A stretch of DNA of 64,000 nucleotides from Bog-756 sp963777665 (GTDB lineage Bacteria > Actinomycetota > Acidimicrobiia > Acidimicrobiales > RAAP-2): NCBI GenBank assembly GCA_963777665.1, contig CAVZRJ010000006.1, positions 248,001 to 312,000 of the forward strand, written 5' to 3'. Both the position numbers and the translations under genes were made by a program. Under the pieces are notes generated by a model that was not told the DNA's origin, did not search any database, and saw only the letters and a list, made by a program, of their open reading frames with translations. Below, piece after piece: positions 52,400-61,755 of the stretch; position 1 is the stretch's first letter; each line of letters begins with the position of its first letter.

Positions 52400-52834
52400 C
52401 TAGTCGCCCGGGGTCGGGGCGTCGGGGCGCTCGAGGAGGAAGGTGCCCGTCGAGCGGCTGATCAGGTCGGAGGCGGGGTCGGTGACCGTCGCCTCCGCAT
52501 AGGCAACCTGGCGGGCCATGCGCACGACCTCGCCCCGCAGACGGTACGACTCGCCCACCCGGGCCGGTCGCATGGTCTCGACCTTCATCTCCAAGGTGGC
52601 TCGGGTGCGTGCCTTGCCGGGAAGGGCTGCGTTGATCGCGAAGTTCATGGCAGCGTCGAGCAGGAGCCCGTGCACCCCGGCCTGCACGATCCCACGGAGG
52701 TTGCCGGCCACCGCCGCCGGCGTGAACGAGCCATCCACCCAGCCGAGGTCCTCGCCATCTACCCCGTACCCGTCGAAGGACGCACCCACCGTCCCGATGA
52801 GCGGCATGCCACCGTCGCCCAGCCAGCGGTCCAT
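52400..52834 (-). CDS. PaaI-type hotdog thioesterase
   Basis: About 144 residues from ATG 52834; GTG 52855 is an alternative. Single hotdog domain: GNLRGIVQAGVHGLLLDAAMNFAINAAL, with the G-x-x-H-G-x-x-x-D family helix motif, and KVETMRPARVGESYRLRGEVVRMARQVAYAEATV. Hydrolyses an acyl-CoA or aryl-CoA thioester. Transcribed 30 bases upstream of the ComF-like gene on the same strand. The adjacent divergent thiolase suggests acyl-CoA metabolism. Confidence 0.78.
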   Translation of the reverse strand: MDRWLGDGGMPLIGTVGASFDGYGVDGEDLGWVDGSFTPAAVAGNLRGIVQAGVHGLLLDAAMNFAINAALPGKARTRATLEMKVETMRPARVGESYRLRGEVVRMARQVAYAEATVTDPASDLISRSTGTFLLERPDAPTPGD

Positions 52835-53096
52835 GTCCTTGATCCGGCCTGTCACGGAGCCGACGGTAGTGCGGGGATGGGACGGGACCGGACGCCCGCA
52901 CCTCCAGGGCGGCGAAGTGCCTGGTGGGAGCGCTGGAGCGGCCCGCACCGGCGACCGGTGACCCCGGACCGGGCGGTCGATAGACTCCTTGACCGGGCAG
53001 TGACCTTTGCCCGCACCCGACGCCCCATTCGCAGCGCCACCGATCAGAGCACGGCCGGCAGGACCAGTTCCGCCGGACCTCCAAAGGAGAAGCATC

Positions 53097-54278
53097 ATGA
53101 CCAACGCGGTGATCATCGACGCAGTCCGCACAGCAGGGGGCAAGCGCAACGGCAAACTCCGCAACTGGCACGCGGCCGACCTCGGCTCCGAGCCGCTCAA
53201 GGCGCTCGTGGAGCGCAACGACCTCGACCCTGCCCTGGTGGACGACGTGATCATGGGGTGCGTGATGCAGGTCGGCGAGCAGTCGCTCAACGTCGGGCGC
53301 AACGCGGTCCTCGCCGCCGGGTACCCGGAGTCGGTCCCTGCGACCACCATCGACCGCCAGTGCGGCTCCTCGCAGCAGGCGCTCCACTTCGCGGCCCAGG
53401 GTGTCATGGCCGGCGCCTATGACGTGGTCATCGGAGGCGGCGTGGAGGTCATGACACGCACCCCGATGGGCTCCTCGGTCGTCCGCGAGCTCGGCTATCC
53501 GTTCGGGCCCCGGATGATGCAGCGTTACGCCGAGCGGGGTGGTCTCGTCGGACAGGGGGAGGGCGCCGAACTGATCGCCGAGCAGTGGGACCTCAGCCGC
53601 GACGAGCTCGACGAATTCTCGGTCCGCTCCCACCACAACGCAGCGCGGGCCACGGCGGAGGGCCGCTTCGACCACGAGATCATCCCTGTCGCCATCAAGG
53701 ACGACGACCGGGCCGACACCGATGAGATGATCACGGCCGACGAAGGCATCCGTCCGGACTCATCGGTGGAGGTCCTGGGCAACCTCAAGCCGGCATTCCG
53801 CGCGGAGGGCGGCCGGGTGACCGCGGGCAACTCGTCGCAGATCACCGACGGCGCATCCGGCGTCCTCATCATGAGCGAGGAGAAGGCGGCGGCCCTCGGC
53901 CTCACCCCGCGGGCCCGCTTCCACAGCTTCGCCGTCGCCGGCAGCGATCCGATCACCATGCTGACCGGACCGATTCCCGCCACGCGGGCCGTGCTCGAGC
54001 GGGGCAAGTTGACCCTCGACGACATGGACGTCATCGAGATCAACGAGGCCTTCGCCTCGGTGCCCCTGGCCTGGGCCAAGGAGCTCGGCGCCGACATGGA
54101 CAAGGTCAATGTGAACGGCGGCGCGATCGCGCTCGGTCACCCGCTCGGCGCATCGGGAGCCAAGCTCATGGCCACGCTGGTGAACGAGCTCGAGCGCACC
54201 AACGGCCGCTACGGCCTGCTGACCATGTGCGAGGGCGGCGGCCTGGCCAACGCCACCATCATCGAGCGCCTCGGCTGA
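53097..54278 (+). CDS. Thiolase family protein (acetyl-CoA acyltransferase)
   Basis: 393 residues from ATG 53097 with AAAGGAG upstream. All three catalytic blocks are intact: nucleophile Cys in TTIDRQCGSSQQALHFAAQ, His in NVNGGAIALGHPLGASGAK, and the second Cys in GLLTMCEGGGLANATI. The N-terminal DAVRTAGGKRNGKLRNWHAADLG is typical of the steroid/lipid beta-oxidation thiolases of actinobacteria (FadA5/FadA6-like). It cleaves or condenses 3-ketoacyl-CoA. No other beta-oxidation genes adjoin it except the divergent thioesterase. Confidence 0.92.
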   Translation: MTNAVIIDAVRTAGGKRNGKLRNWHAADLGSEPLKALVERNDLDPALVDDVIMGCVMQVGEQSLNVGRNAVLAAGYPESVPATTIDRQCGSSQQALHFAAQGVMAGAYDVVIGGGVEVMTRTPMGSSVVRELGYPFGPRMMQRYAERGGLVGQGEGAELIAEQWDLSRDELDEFSVRSHHNAARATAEGRFDHEIIPVAIKDDDRADTDEMITADEGIRPDSSVEVLGNLKPAFRAEGGRVTAGNSSQITDGASGVLIMSEEKAAALGLTPRARFHSFAVAGSDPITMLTGPIPATRAVLERGKLTLDDMDVIEINEAFASVPLAWAKELGADMDKVNVNGGAIALGHPLGASGAKLMATLVNELERTNGRYGLLTMCEGGGLANATIIERLG

Positions 54279-54338
54279 CCGGCCGTCGGACCGCCTGCTC
54301 TCGGGGGCCGGTGTCCGCGGTCTCCGGTTGCTCTGTGG

Positions 54339-54671
54339 TCAGTGGTAGCGGGTCGCCATCATCAACCCGACGAAGATCGAGCCGATGGCGGCCACGAGCC
54401 AGAGATTGTTGACCCCGCCGGGGAGCGCGCCGCTGTAGTTGAGGATGACCACCAGGACGCCGAGCAGGAAGAGCGCGATGATCACGATGCCCATCCACCT
54501 CGGGCTGCTCTTGACGCCCTTGGGGACCGGAGGGGTGTAGCGCTGGCTCTGGACCGACCCGGCCGAGGTGGCCGGCTTGGACCCTGCCTTCGCGGAAGGG
54601 GTGGTCCGACCGCCGGAGGACCGGCCCTTCTTCTGGGCCTTGCCCGGACCCTGCGTGGCCTTCGTTGCCAT
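54339..54671 (-). CDS. crgA: Cell division protein CrgA
   Basis: 110 residues from ATG 54671; the longer frame upstream is non-coding. A lysine-rich, disordered N-terminus is followed by the conserved PPVPKGVKSSPRWMG motif and two transmembrane helices (IVIIALFLLGVLVVILNYSGALP and NNLWLVAAIGSIFVGLMMATRY). CrgA helps recruit and stabilise the FtsZ/PBP divisome in actinobacteria. Its position next to the PabA-type gene and pknB matches the conserved gene order near the chromosome origin. Confidence 0.88.
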   Translation of the reverse strand: MATKATQGPGKAQKKGRSSGGRTTPSAKAGSKPATSAGSVQSQRYTPPVPKGVKSSPRWMGIVIIALFLLGVLVVILNYSGALPGGVNNLWLVAAIGSIFVGLMMATRYH

Positions 54672-54747
54672 GGGCGAAGGATAGCCACCCGGGACGTGCG
54701 GTAGCGACGCAGGGACATCCCGGACCGACCGGTACCATTCGGGAGCC

Positions 54748-55329
54748 ATGGCGACCCGAGTGCTGGTCATCGACAATTACGACTCCTTCGTCTACAACCT
54801 CGTCCAGGAACTCGGCGAGCTGGGTGCAGACCCGCTGGTCCACCGTAACGACGCGATCGACCTGGCCGGGATCAGGGCGGCCGCCCCGGACGCCATCCTC
54901 ATCTCACCGGGGCCCGGACGCCCCGAGAGCGCCGGCATCAGCATGGACGTGATCCGCGAGTTCGCCGGTGCGTGCCCGATCCTCGGGGTCTGCCTCGGTC
55001 ACCAGGCCCTCGGTCAGGTCTTCGGGGGCGAGGTCGTCGCCGCTCCCACCCTCATGCACGGGAAGACGTCAGGCATCCACCATCGGGGAGTGGGGGTCTT
55101 CACCGGGCTGCCCGATCCGTTCGTAGCCACCCGCTACCACTCACTGGTTGTCGAGCGCTCCACCCTCCCCGACCTGTTGGAGGTCACCGCCGAGACCTCG
55201 GACGGCGTCATCATGGGGCTCCGTCATCGCTCGCTCGGCATCGAGGGCGTCCAGTTCCATCCGGAGTCGTTCCTCACCCCGAGCGGCCCGTCCCTCCTCG
55301 CCAACTTCCTCGGCCAGGCCGCAGGCTGA
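54748..55329 (+). CDS. pabA: Aminodeoxychorismate/anthranilate synthase glutamine amidotransferase subunit
   Basis: 193 residues. Class I glutamine amidotransferase: VLVIDNYDSFVYNLVQELGELG, ISPGPGRPESAGIS, nucleophile Cys in ILGVCLGHQALGQVFGG, and the catalytic His-Glu in VQFHPESFLTPSG. It supplies ammonia to the PabB or TrpE partner, which is not in the window; annotated trpG in mycobacteria at the same map position. ATG 54748 lies 76 bases from the divergent crgA start. Confidence 0.9.
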   Translation: MATRVLVIDNYDSFVYNLVQELGELGADPLVHRNDAIDLAGIRAAAPDAILISPGPGRPESAGISMDVIREFAGACPILGVCLGHQALGQVFGGEVVAAPTLMHGKTSGIHHRGVGVFTGLPDPFVATRYHSLVVERSTLPDLLEVTAETSDGVIMGLRHRSLGIEGVQFHPESFLTPSGPSLLANFLGQAAG

Positions 55330-55365
55330 AGGACGGGCGCCCACGAGGCGAGTGGCGCAGCTGCG

Positions 55366-57165
55366 TCAGTATTGGTGGCCGTGCCGGACGTGTGGTACGG
55401 AGGTAGAGGTCGGGGTAGAGGTGGGGGTCGAGGTCGAGCTCGGGGTCGAGGTCGGAGGGGTCGTCGTTGAGGGCGGCGGTCCGGACGAGACCGAGATGTC
55501 GACCGCCCTGCCCGGCGGGACCGACGCCCCCGCCCCGGGGTTCGAGGCGACAACCACGCCGGGCGGGTACTGGGAGGGCTGGGAGGAGACGTTGCCGACG
55601 GTGAGACCCTCCTGGCCGAGGGTCACCCCTGCCGCCGACTGCGAGAGGCCGATGAGCGACGGCACGGTCACGTCCGGAGGGCCCGACGAGACGGTGAGGG
55701 TGACCGTTGCCCCGGCGGTGGTCGTGGTGCCCGAACTCGGGTTGGTGCTGAGCACCGTGCCCTGCTGGGCCGTGCTCGTCCGGGTAACCACCACAGACTG
55801 GAGCCCCGCGCTCGTCAGGATGGCCTCCGCGGCGGCCTGGGTGCTGTTGGTCAGGCCGTCGGGCACGGTGACCTGCACGGGCGGAGCAATCTCGGCGACC
55901 TTCAGAGTCACGGTGTCCCCCTTCTTGACCAGGGCGCCCCCCGCGGGATTGGTCGAGATGACCGTGCCCGGGGCGTCGCTCGAGACCTGCTTGGTGCTGC
56001 TCACGTGCAGCCCGTCGCCCGTGAGAGTGGCGGTCGCCACCGCCTGTTGCTGGCCGACCACCGACGGAAGGTTGAACGAAGCGCTGCCTCCGAGGTAGCC
56101 GAGATTGCGGGCGAGGAGGACCCCGGCGCCGGCGAGGAGCAGCAGGAGGACGACGAGCGCGATGGCATAGTTCCGGGTCCGGTTGCTCGACTCTTCGTCG
56201 GGCATCTCGGCCGGCTCGCCGGCGACTGTCGAGACCGCCCGAGTGTCGTCGGCCCCGAGATAGGCGGCGATGGTCGAGGTGCCCGCGGCCGCTGCCATGA
56301 GCGAGGTCGTGTCGTCGCCGGCGAGCACGCTGCGCCCCTCGGTGAAGCGGAGCAGGTCGGCACGGAGGTCCTCGGCCGTCTGGTACCGGTGGGCCGGATC
56401 CTTGGCCATCGACTTGAGGATGATGGCCTCGAAGGTCGCCGGGATCGTCGGATTGAGCTCGCGGGGGGCCGGAGGGCTGTCGCGCACGTGTTTGGAGGCC
56501 ACCGCCACCGGCGACTCACCGAGAAAGGGGGGGCGACCGGTCACCATTTCGAAGAGCACCACACCGAGGGAGTAGATGTCGCTGCGGGCGTCGACCCCGA
56601 TGCCCTCGGCCTGTTCGGGCGAGAAGTAGGTGGCCGTGCCCATCACCGCGCCGGTCTGGGTGAGGCTCTCCTCGGTATTGATGGCCCTGGCGATGCCGAA
56701 GTCGGTCACCTTGACCTGACCGTCGTCGGTGATCAGCACGTTCCCGGGCTTGACGTCGCGGTGGACGACGAGGTGCTTGTGCGCGTACCCGAGCGCGGCC
56801 GCCACATGGGCGCCGATGTCTGCGGTCCGTTCCGCCGAGAGTGGGCCGGCCGACCTCAGGATGGACGAGAGCGGGCGGCCGTCGATGAACTCCATGACGA
56901 TGAAATAGGTCCCGCCGTCCTCGCCCCAGTCGAACACCGGGACGATGTTGGGATGGGAGAGGTTGGCCGCGGCCCGCGCCTCTCGCTTGAACCGGTCGAC
57001 GAAGGAGCGGTCGACCGACAGCTCGGGGAAGAGCACTTTGAGCGCAACCGGTCGGTCGAGCAACCGGTCGTGGGCACGGTAGACCTCCGCCATGCCGCCG
57101 CGCGCGATCAGGTGGCTGAGTTCGTAGCGCTCGGAGAAGACGCGCGGCGCCTGGGTGGGGTCCAT
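55366..57165 (-). CDS. pknB: Serine/threonine protein kinase PknB with PASTA domains
   Basis: About 599 residues from ATG 57165 (a TTG at 57174 is in frame). Kinase domain ~13-275 with LIARGGMAEVYRAHDR (glycine loop), VALKVLF (Lys), HRDVKPGNVLI (catalytic loop), DFGIARA and a Thr-rich activation segment (ESLTQTGAVMGTATYFSPEQ). Juxtamembrane linker, one transmembrane helix (YAIALVVLLLLLAGAGVLLA), then three PASTA repeats (e.g. FNLPSVVGQQQAVATATL, VTVPSLIGLSQSAAGV) and a repetitive Ser/Thr/Pro tail. Senses muropeptides/lipid II and phosphorylates FHA and division proteins. Last gene of the fhaA-fhaB-pstP-pbpA-pknB operon. Confidence 0.93.
   Translation of the reverse strand: MDPTQAPRVFSERYELSHLIARGGMAEVYRAHDRLLDRPVALKVLFPELSVDRSFVDRFKREARAAANLSHPNIVPVFDWGEDGGTYFIVMEFIDGRPLSSILRSAGPLSAERTADIGAHVAAALGYAHKHLVVHRDVKPGNVLITDDGQVKVTDFGIARAINTEESLTQTGAVMGTATYFSPEQAEGIGVDARSDIYSLGVVLFEMVTGRPPFLGESPVAVASKHVRDSPPAPRELNPTIPATFEAIILKSMAKDPAHRYQTAEDLRADLLRFTEGRSVLAGDDTTSLMAAAAGTSTIAAYLGADDTRAVSTVAGEPAEMPDEESSNRTRNYAIALVVLLLLLAGAGVLLARNLGYLGGSASFNLPSVVGQQQAVATATLTGDGLHVSSTKQVSSDAPGTVISTNPAGGALVKKGDTVTLKVAEIAPPVQVTVPDGLTNSTQAAAEAILTSAGLQSVVVTRTSTAQQGTVLSTNPSSGTTTTAGATVTLTVSSGPPDVTVPSLIGLSQSAAGVTLGQEGLTVGNVSSQPSQYPPGVVVASNPGAGASVPPGRAVDISVSSGPPPSTTTPPTSTPSSTSTPTSTPTSTSVPHVRHGHQY
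55396..55475 (-). repeat. Hexanucleotide-type repeats encoding the PknB Ser/Thr/Pro tail
   Basis: GAGGTCGGGGTAGAGGTGGG-like units recur through ~80 bases on the plus strand and encode S-T-P-T-S-T-P-T-S-T-type tail residues of PknB. The pattern is an imperfect short-unit expansion in a non-conserved part of the protein. Confidence 0.6.
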
Positions 57166-57241
57166 GTGGGTCAAAGCCTATGCCTGCGTTCGCTCGGTAC
57201 CAGGGTTCTGACGGTCGTCAATCGGGTAGATCGGTGATGGG

Positions 57242-58771
57242 TCATGGCGTCGCAGCCAGGGCGTCGCCGAGGATTGCCTTCATGGGGGGACCGGAAATTG
57301 CCGCGCCGGTCGAGCTCGGCGCCTGGTTGGGCACGGACACCGCAACCGCAACCTTGGGGTTGTTGGCTGGAGCGAAGGCGATCATCCAGTCATTGGTCAA
57401 CGGGACCAGTGCCGTACCCACTTCGGCGGTACCGGTCTTGGCAGCCACGTTCCACTGGGGTGGGAAGCCCACCCCGGCGGCGGTGCCGCCGGGGTCGTTG
57501 ACCACTCCCCGCATGAGGCTGGTGACGGCCGCCGCGGTGAGGGGGTTGGTTGCGGTCAGCCAGGGCTTGGGCTGGTAGGTCTCGACGAGGTTGCCCTGCG
57601 AGTCCCGGATCTGTTCCATGACGTGTGGGGTCATGATCACGCCCAGATTGCCGATGCCCGCGGCAACCAATGCCATCTGGAGCGTCGTGGCGATATCGGT
57701 GCTCACGGCCGTTCCCTGGCCGAACGCCGAGTAGGCCTGGAGCGGGGGGTTGTTGAGCAACTGGGCGACCGTCGGAAAGTTCGAGACCCCCACCTCCGGG
57801 AGGTCGAGCGGGATGTGCTGGTTGAACCCGAAGGCCTGCGCCTCGGTGTTGAGACTGGTCTTGAGGGCCATGCCCATCTGAGCGAACGCCGTGTTGCAGG
57901 ACTGGGGGAGCGTCTGTTGGATCGTCCCGCTGCACACTTCGTGGTGGTAGTTGCACAACGGCAGGGGGGTTTGCGGGACCGCGATACATCCGGCCACAGG
58001 GGTGAGCGGCGGGACCGGAGGGGGGTAGTTCACCTTGGCCAGAGTCGGTTGATGATCGTAGACGGCCGCCGAGGTCACCACCTTGAAGGTCGACCCCGGA
58101 AGGAATCCGTGTTGGAAGGCCTGGGAGACCAGCGGGCTGGTAGCACCGTTCGACGGGTCGTCCGACGCATACGCGTAGTCCACGACTGCGGGGATCTGGG
58201 AGGCCAGAGGGATCGGGTTGAAGGTCGGCCTCCCGTACATGGCCTCGATGGCGCCGGTCTTCACGTTGACGACCACCGCGCCGGCCTGGGGCGCGGACCC
58301 GAATCGATTGATGCCCTCCACGATGCCAGCCACCTGCAACTGGAGCGCGGAGTTGATGGTGAGGGTCACGTTGTCGGTGGTGGTCCGGTTGACCAGCAGG
58401 TCACGCAGGGTCTTGGCCGGCCGGGTATGGGACTGGAGAAACTGGTTGTACTCCGCCTCGACGCCGGTGCGGGTACCGAAGATCGTGTCGTACCCGACGA
58501 TTTGCGAGAAGAGGGAGGCGGTCACGGGGTTATAGACACGCTGGTACTTGTAGGTGCCGGCCTTCGAGGCGACGGAGCTGGCCAACACCACGCCGTCTGC
58601 GGACAGGATGTCGCCGCGGGGTTGGCTCCGTGCGACCAGCTTCACGTGAGGGTTCTCCGGATTGTTGGCCAGGGAGTTCGCATCGAGAATCTGGATGTGG
58701 TTGAGCTGCACGAACAGGGCCGCAAAGCAGACGATCATCACGATGCCGAGCCGGCGGATGCGTCGTTCCAT
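57242..58771 (-). CDS. pbpA: Penicillin-binding protein PbpA (class B transpeptidase)
   Basis: About 509 residues from ATG 58771, sharing one base with the stop of pstP (TGATG). N-terminal membrane anchor (IVMIVCFAALFVQL), a dimerisation domain with RSQPRGDILSADGVVLA, and a transpeptidase domain with active-site Ser in PGSTFKVV (~S227-x-x-K230), SCN triad in LPQSCNTAF (~292-294) and VAAKTGTAEVG. Cross-links peptidoglycan during elongation/septation and is a known PknB-network target in mycobacteria. Its normal partner RodA is not encoded between it and pstP. Confidence 0.93.
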   Translation of the reverse strand: MERRIRRLGIVMIVCFAALFVQLNHIQILDANSLANNPENPHVKLVARSQPRGDILSADGVVLASSVASKAGTYKYQRVYNPVTASLFSQIVGYDTIFGTRTGVEAEYNQFLQSHTRPAKTLRDLLVNRTTTDNVTLTINSALQLQVAGIVEGINRFGSAPQAGAVVVNVKTGAIEAMYGRPTFNPIPLASQIPAVVDYAYASDDPSNGATSPLVSQAFQHGFLPGSTFKVVTSAAVYDHQPTLAKVNYPPPVPPLTPVAGCIAVPQTPLPLCNYHHEVCSGTIQQTLPQSCNTAFAQMGMALKTSLNTEAQAFGFNQHIPLDLPEVGVSNFPTVAQLLNNPPLQAYSAFGQGTAVSTDIATTLQMALVAAGIGNLGVIMTPHVMEQIRDSQGNLVETYQPKPWLTATNPLTAAAVTSLMRGVVNDPGGTAAGVGFPPQWNVAAKTGTAEVGTALVPLTNDWMIAFAPANNPKVAVAVSVPNQAPSSTGAAISGPPMKAILGDALAATP

Positions 58772-60102
58772 CAGGGTGCCTTCGTCGTGGTCGGTGCGTG
58801 GGCGGACGCGGTCGGCGCGGTCGTGGTCGTTGACGTGCCGGCCGAGAGGCAGCCCAGCGGGTTGACGCTCGGGTTCTGCTGGCACTGAGTCTGCACGAGG
58901 TTCCTCACGTAGGTCTGGGCATCGGCCACCGACGCCTTCTCGACGCCAGCCTGGACCGCAGGGATGTAGTACCCGGGGATGTCAGCGGTCGTGACGTCGG
59001 CGGACTCCACCTTGACCGGGTGGTACCAGAGGAATCCCCCGATACGCCCCTGGTAGATCACCAACTCGTTGCCCTTGGCCTGGACGAAGTACGAGTTGGT
59101 GTCGTACCACTTGAGCGCGAACAGTCCGCCCGCCACGATCGCTCCCAGGACGACGACGAACACGATCGTCCGCAGGGTGACCACCCGTCGCCCCCGTGCC
59201 GCCCGCCGGGCCCGCCGCTTGGCCCGCCGACGGTCGCGCCACTTGGGCTTGAGCGGTTCGGGTCCGGGGAGGCTCTCGACCGGCTCCTTGGGCGGTCCGT
59301 CGTCAGTGGTCGCCGGTTCCAACTCGCTCTGGAAATCGGGTGTGACGGCAGCCACTGCGGGTGCATTCTCGGCGTCGTCCTCACCCACCACCACGTCGAT
59401 GACGACGACGGTGATGTTGTCGCTCCCACCGTGGGTCCGGGCCGCTCGAACCAGCAGGTCGGCCGCGGTCTGGGGGTCGGAGACCGTGGCCAGGACCTCG
59501 CTGATCTGCTCGGGCTCGAGCTCGTTGGTGAGGCCGTCGCTGCAGAGCAGGAAGCGATCCCCCCGGACCGGCTGGATCCGCCAGAGATCAACCGCCACAT
59601 CGGCCGATACGCCCAAAGCCCTGGTCAGGATGTGCCGGTGGGGGTGGACCGACGCCTCGGCCACGGTCAGCTCGCCCGTCCTGACCATCTCCTCGGCCAG
59701 GCTGTGATCGGTGGTGATCTGGGCCAGCTCGCCGTCGTGGAAACGGTAGGAGCGGGAGTCCCCGACGTTGACCAGGGCCAGGACATCCCGCCCGGCCTCG
59801 TTGACCAAAGCTGCCGCCGTCATCGTGGTGCCCATCCCACGAAGCTCCGGGTTCTCGAGGCTGTGCTCCCAGACGACAGTGTTGGCCTGAGTGACCGCTT
59901 CGCTGAGCCCGGCCCCGGTTGGTTGGCGGCCGAAGCAGACGGACAGGGTGTCCACCGCCAGGCGGGCCGCCACCTCTCCGCCGGCATGCCCGCCCATCCC
60001 GTCGGCCACCGCAAACAGCGTCGGGGATTCGACGGCGAGGTCCTGGTTGACCGAACGGACCAAGCCGGTGTCCGTCGCCGACCCCGATCGGAGCAGGGTC
60101 AT
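58771..60102 (-). CDS. pstP: PP2C serine/threonine phosphatase PstP
   Basis: About 443 residues from ATG 60102, one base after the fhaB stop. PP2C motifs: GLVRSVNQDLAVES, the metal motif VADGMGGHAGGEVAA, GMGTTMTAAAL, VNVGDSRSYRF, DHSLAEEMVRTGEL, LCSDGLTNE and GGSDNITVVVIDV, giving the full manganese-binding Asp set. An Arg-rich juxtamembrane segment, one transmembrane helix (IVFVVVLGAIVAGGLFAL) and a ~100-residue exterior domain follow, ending in a Thr-rich tail. Dephosphorylates PknB and its substrates. Confidence 0.93.
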   Translation of the reverse strand: MTLLRSGSATDTGLVRSVNQDLAVESPTLFAVADGMGGHAGGEVAARLAVDTLSVCFGRQPTGAGLSEAVTQANTVVWEHSLENPELRGMGTTMTAAALVNEAGRDVLALVNVGDSRSYRFHDGELAQITTDHSLAEEMVRTGELTVAEASVHPHRHILTRALGVSADVAVDLWRIQPVRGDRFLLCSDGLTNELEPEQISEVLATVSDPQTAADLLVRAARTHGGSDNITVVVIDVVVGEDDAENAPAVAAVTPDFQSELEPATTDDGPPKEPVESLPGPEPLKPKWRDRRRAKRRARRAARGRRVVTLRTIVFVVVLGAIVAGGLFALKWYDTNSYFVQAKGNELVIYQGRIGGFLWYHPVKVESADVTTADIPGYYIPAVQAGVEKASVADAQTYVRNLVQTQCQQNPSVNPLGCLSAGTSTTTTAPTASAHAPTTTKAP

Positions 60103-60103
60103 C

Positions 60104-60604
60104 TCACTTCCCGACCTCGAACACGGTCCCGCCGACCTGCAGCAGGTCCCCCTTCTCGAGCTTCGTGCGGTCCTCGATGCGGATCGTGTTGACCCATGTC
60201 CCGTTGGTCGAGCCCAGGTCCTCTGCCCAGAGGTCTCCGTCGAGCCGGAAGAGGCGGGCATGGAGGTTCGAGGAGTAGGAGTCGTAGTCGATGGGGACAC
60301 CACAACCGGGAGCTCGACCGACGGTGACCTCGTCGGCAATCTCGAAGACCCTGCCGGCCTGGTCCTCAGGGCGGATCACGTGGAGTCGGAGCCGGCGGCG
60401 CCGACGGCGCTTCCCGTCGACCACAGGGTCGAGGTCCTTGCGCCGGCGCCGACCCCGCTTGAGGGGCCGCACCTCCACCCATACGGCGCGCACCACCCAC
60501 ATGAAGAAGAGCCAGACCAGCAGGATGACCCCGATTTCGAGGGCCTGGAGGACCGGCGTGTTGTCGGTGGGCCCCGGGAGTGTGACCGAAAGGAGGTGGA
60601 TCAA
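60104..60604 (-). CDS. fhaB: FHA-domain protein FhaB (FipA-like), TTG start
   Basis: 166 residues. One N-terminal membrane helix (ALEIGVILLVWLFFMWVVRAVWV), a strongly basic stretch (RGRRRRKDLDPVVDGKRRRRRR), then an FHA domain: FEIADEVTVGRAPGCGVPIDYDSYSSNLHARLF and LWAEDLGSTNGTWVN, with the phosphothreonine-binding Arg, Ser and Asn intact. Binds PknB/PbpA-phosphorylated partners. The first possible start is TTG 60604, directly after an in-frame TGA. It lacks a good ribosome binding site, so coupling to fhaA (17-base gap) is likely. Confidence 0.88.
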   Translation of the reverse strand: MIHLLSVTLPGPTDNTPVLQALEIGVILLVWLFFMWVVRAVWVEVRPLKRGRRRRKDLDPVVDGKRRRRRRLRLHVIRPEDQAGRVFEIADEVTVGRAPGCGVPIDYDSYSSNLHARLFRLDGDLWAEDLGSTNGTWVNTIRIEDRTKLEKGDLLQVGGTVFEVGK

Positions 60605-60621
60605 GGTTCAGGTGCCGAAGC

Positions 60622-61281
60622 TCACGAGGTCTCGAAACGGAGCACGGTGGTTCCGATGACGATCTGGTCGCCATCGGCAAGGACCCGCTCGTGCACCGGG
60701 GCGCCGTTGACCCGGGTCCCGTTCGTCGAGTTGAGGTCGACCAGGATCACTTCGCTGCCGGTCCAGCGGACTTCGGCGTGGCGGCGGCTGGCGTTGGGGT
60801 CCGAGATGACCACACCGCTCTCGGGAAGTCGGCCGATGGTGATCGGATCGGACCCGAGGACGACCCGCTCCCCGTCCACCAGCACGATGGAGGCGGCCGG
60901 GACTCCCGCCGGGCCTTCGTGGACGTCCGAGACCACGGCGAAACGCCCCCGGCGCTGCCGCGGGTCCTCCACCACTGAGACGGTGACCGGGCCCACGAAC
61001 ACGTAATCCTCGCTCCGGGCGTGCTCCCGGGAAGCCTCCTCGAGCTCCCGAACCAGAGCGTCGAGGAAGCTCTCGAACCGGTCGAAGTCGGTCGGTGAGA
61101 GGTGTATGACGAACGCATTGGGCGCGATGAGGCGACCCTGGATGCCCAGCCGCCGCTGGAGATCCATCTCCCGGGTCACCCGACGACCGATCTCCACGGG
61201 GTGCAGCTCACCCCGAAACGCCTTGGACAGGGTCCCGTCGACCATGCGCTCGAGGCGCCCTTCGAACTTCTGGAGTCCCAT
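60622..61281 (-). CDS. fhaA: FHA-domain protein FhaA (DUF3662 + FHA)
   Basis: 219 residues from ATG 61281. An N-terminal DUF3662 region (LQKFEGRLERMVDGTLSKAFRGELHPVEIGRRVTREMD) with APNAFVIHLSPTDFDRF, then a C-terminal FHA domain: ITIGRLPESGVVISDPNASRRHAEVRW and LVDLNSTNGTRVNG. The linker is very short compared with the ~500-residue mycobacterial FhaA. It binds phosphorylated MurJ/kinase partners in mycobacteria. First gene of the pknB operon; its promoter must lie in the 254-base gap next to the tRNA. Confidence 0.9.
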   Translation of the reverse strand: MGLQKFEGRLERMVDGTLSKAFRGELHPVEIGRRVTREMDLQRRLGIQGRLIAPNAFVIHLSPTDFDRFESFLDALVRELEEASREHARSEDYVFVGPVTVSVVEDPRQRRGRFAVVSDVHEGPAGVPAASIVLVDGERVVLGSDPITIGRLPESGVVISDPNASRRHAEVRWTGSEVILVDLNSTNGTRVNGAPVHERVLADGDQIVIGTTVLRFETS

Positions 61282-61535
61282 GACGGCGTCAGCCTATCGG
61301 TGTCAACCCCCTGGTAGTGGTACGCCGGCGGCCCTTTCGGCCGCTGAGTCGCACGCCTGGACTGGGCGCCTGGTCCGGGCAGGTCCACGCCCGGTTCGAC
61401 GGCGCCGACATCACCGGTTTTGGGCCCCCGGCGGCCGCCGAGGGAACGGCGAATTTCGCAGTGACGGCGGGCTCGAGCCACTGTAAACCGATGATCAGGG
61501 GCTTTCGAACATCGGGTAGCCTCTTGCGGTCACTC

Positions 61536-61618
<83 letters not shown>

Positions 61619-61619
<1 letters not shown>

Positions 61620-61752
61620 CTCACTCACTCACTCACTCACTCACTCACTCACTCACTCACACTCAACTCACGACGACGACGGGACCAATGACCGACGACG
61701 ACGATGATGATCCAACCAACCAACGACCCACCCACGAACGAACGAACGAACG
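61619..61752 (+). repeat. Mosaic of simple repeats directly after tRNA-Leu
   Basis: About ten copies of ACTC run from the last tRNA base to ~61660. In the next 90 bases come CGACGACGACG, another GACGACGACGATGATGAT block, CCAACCAACCAACG, CCCACCCACG and AACGAACGAACGAACG. Different tri- and tetranucleotide units follow one another without intervening unique sequence, between the tRNA 3' end and the stop codon of the fucosyltransferase. No array of spacers is present, so it is not CRISPR. Confidence 0.9.
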
Positions 61753-61755
61753 ATG

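Noticed and set aside
52371..53675. Long N-terminal extension of the ComF-like gene
   Set aside because: The extension runs through the thioesterase and across the thiolase and is low-quality protein; the zinc motif and start ATG 52370 define the real gene.
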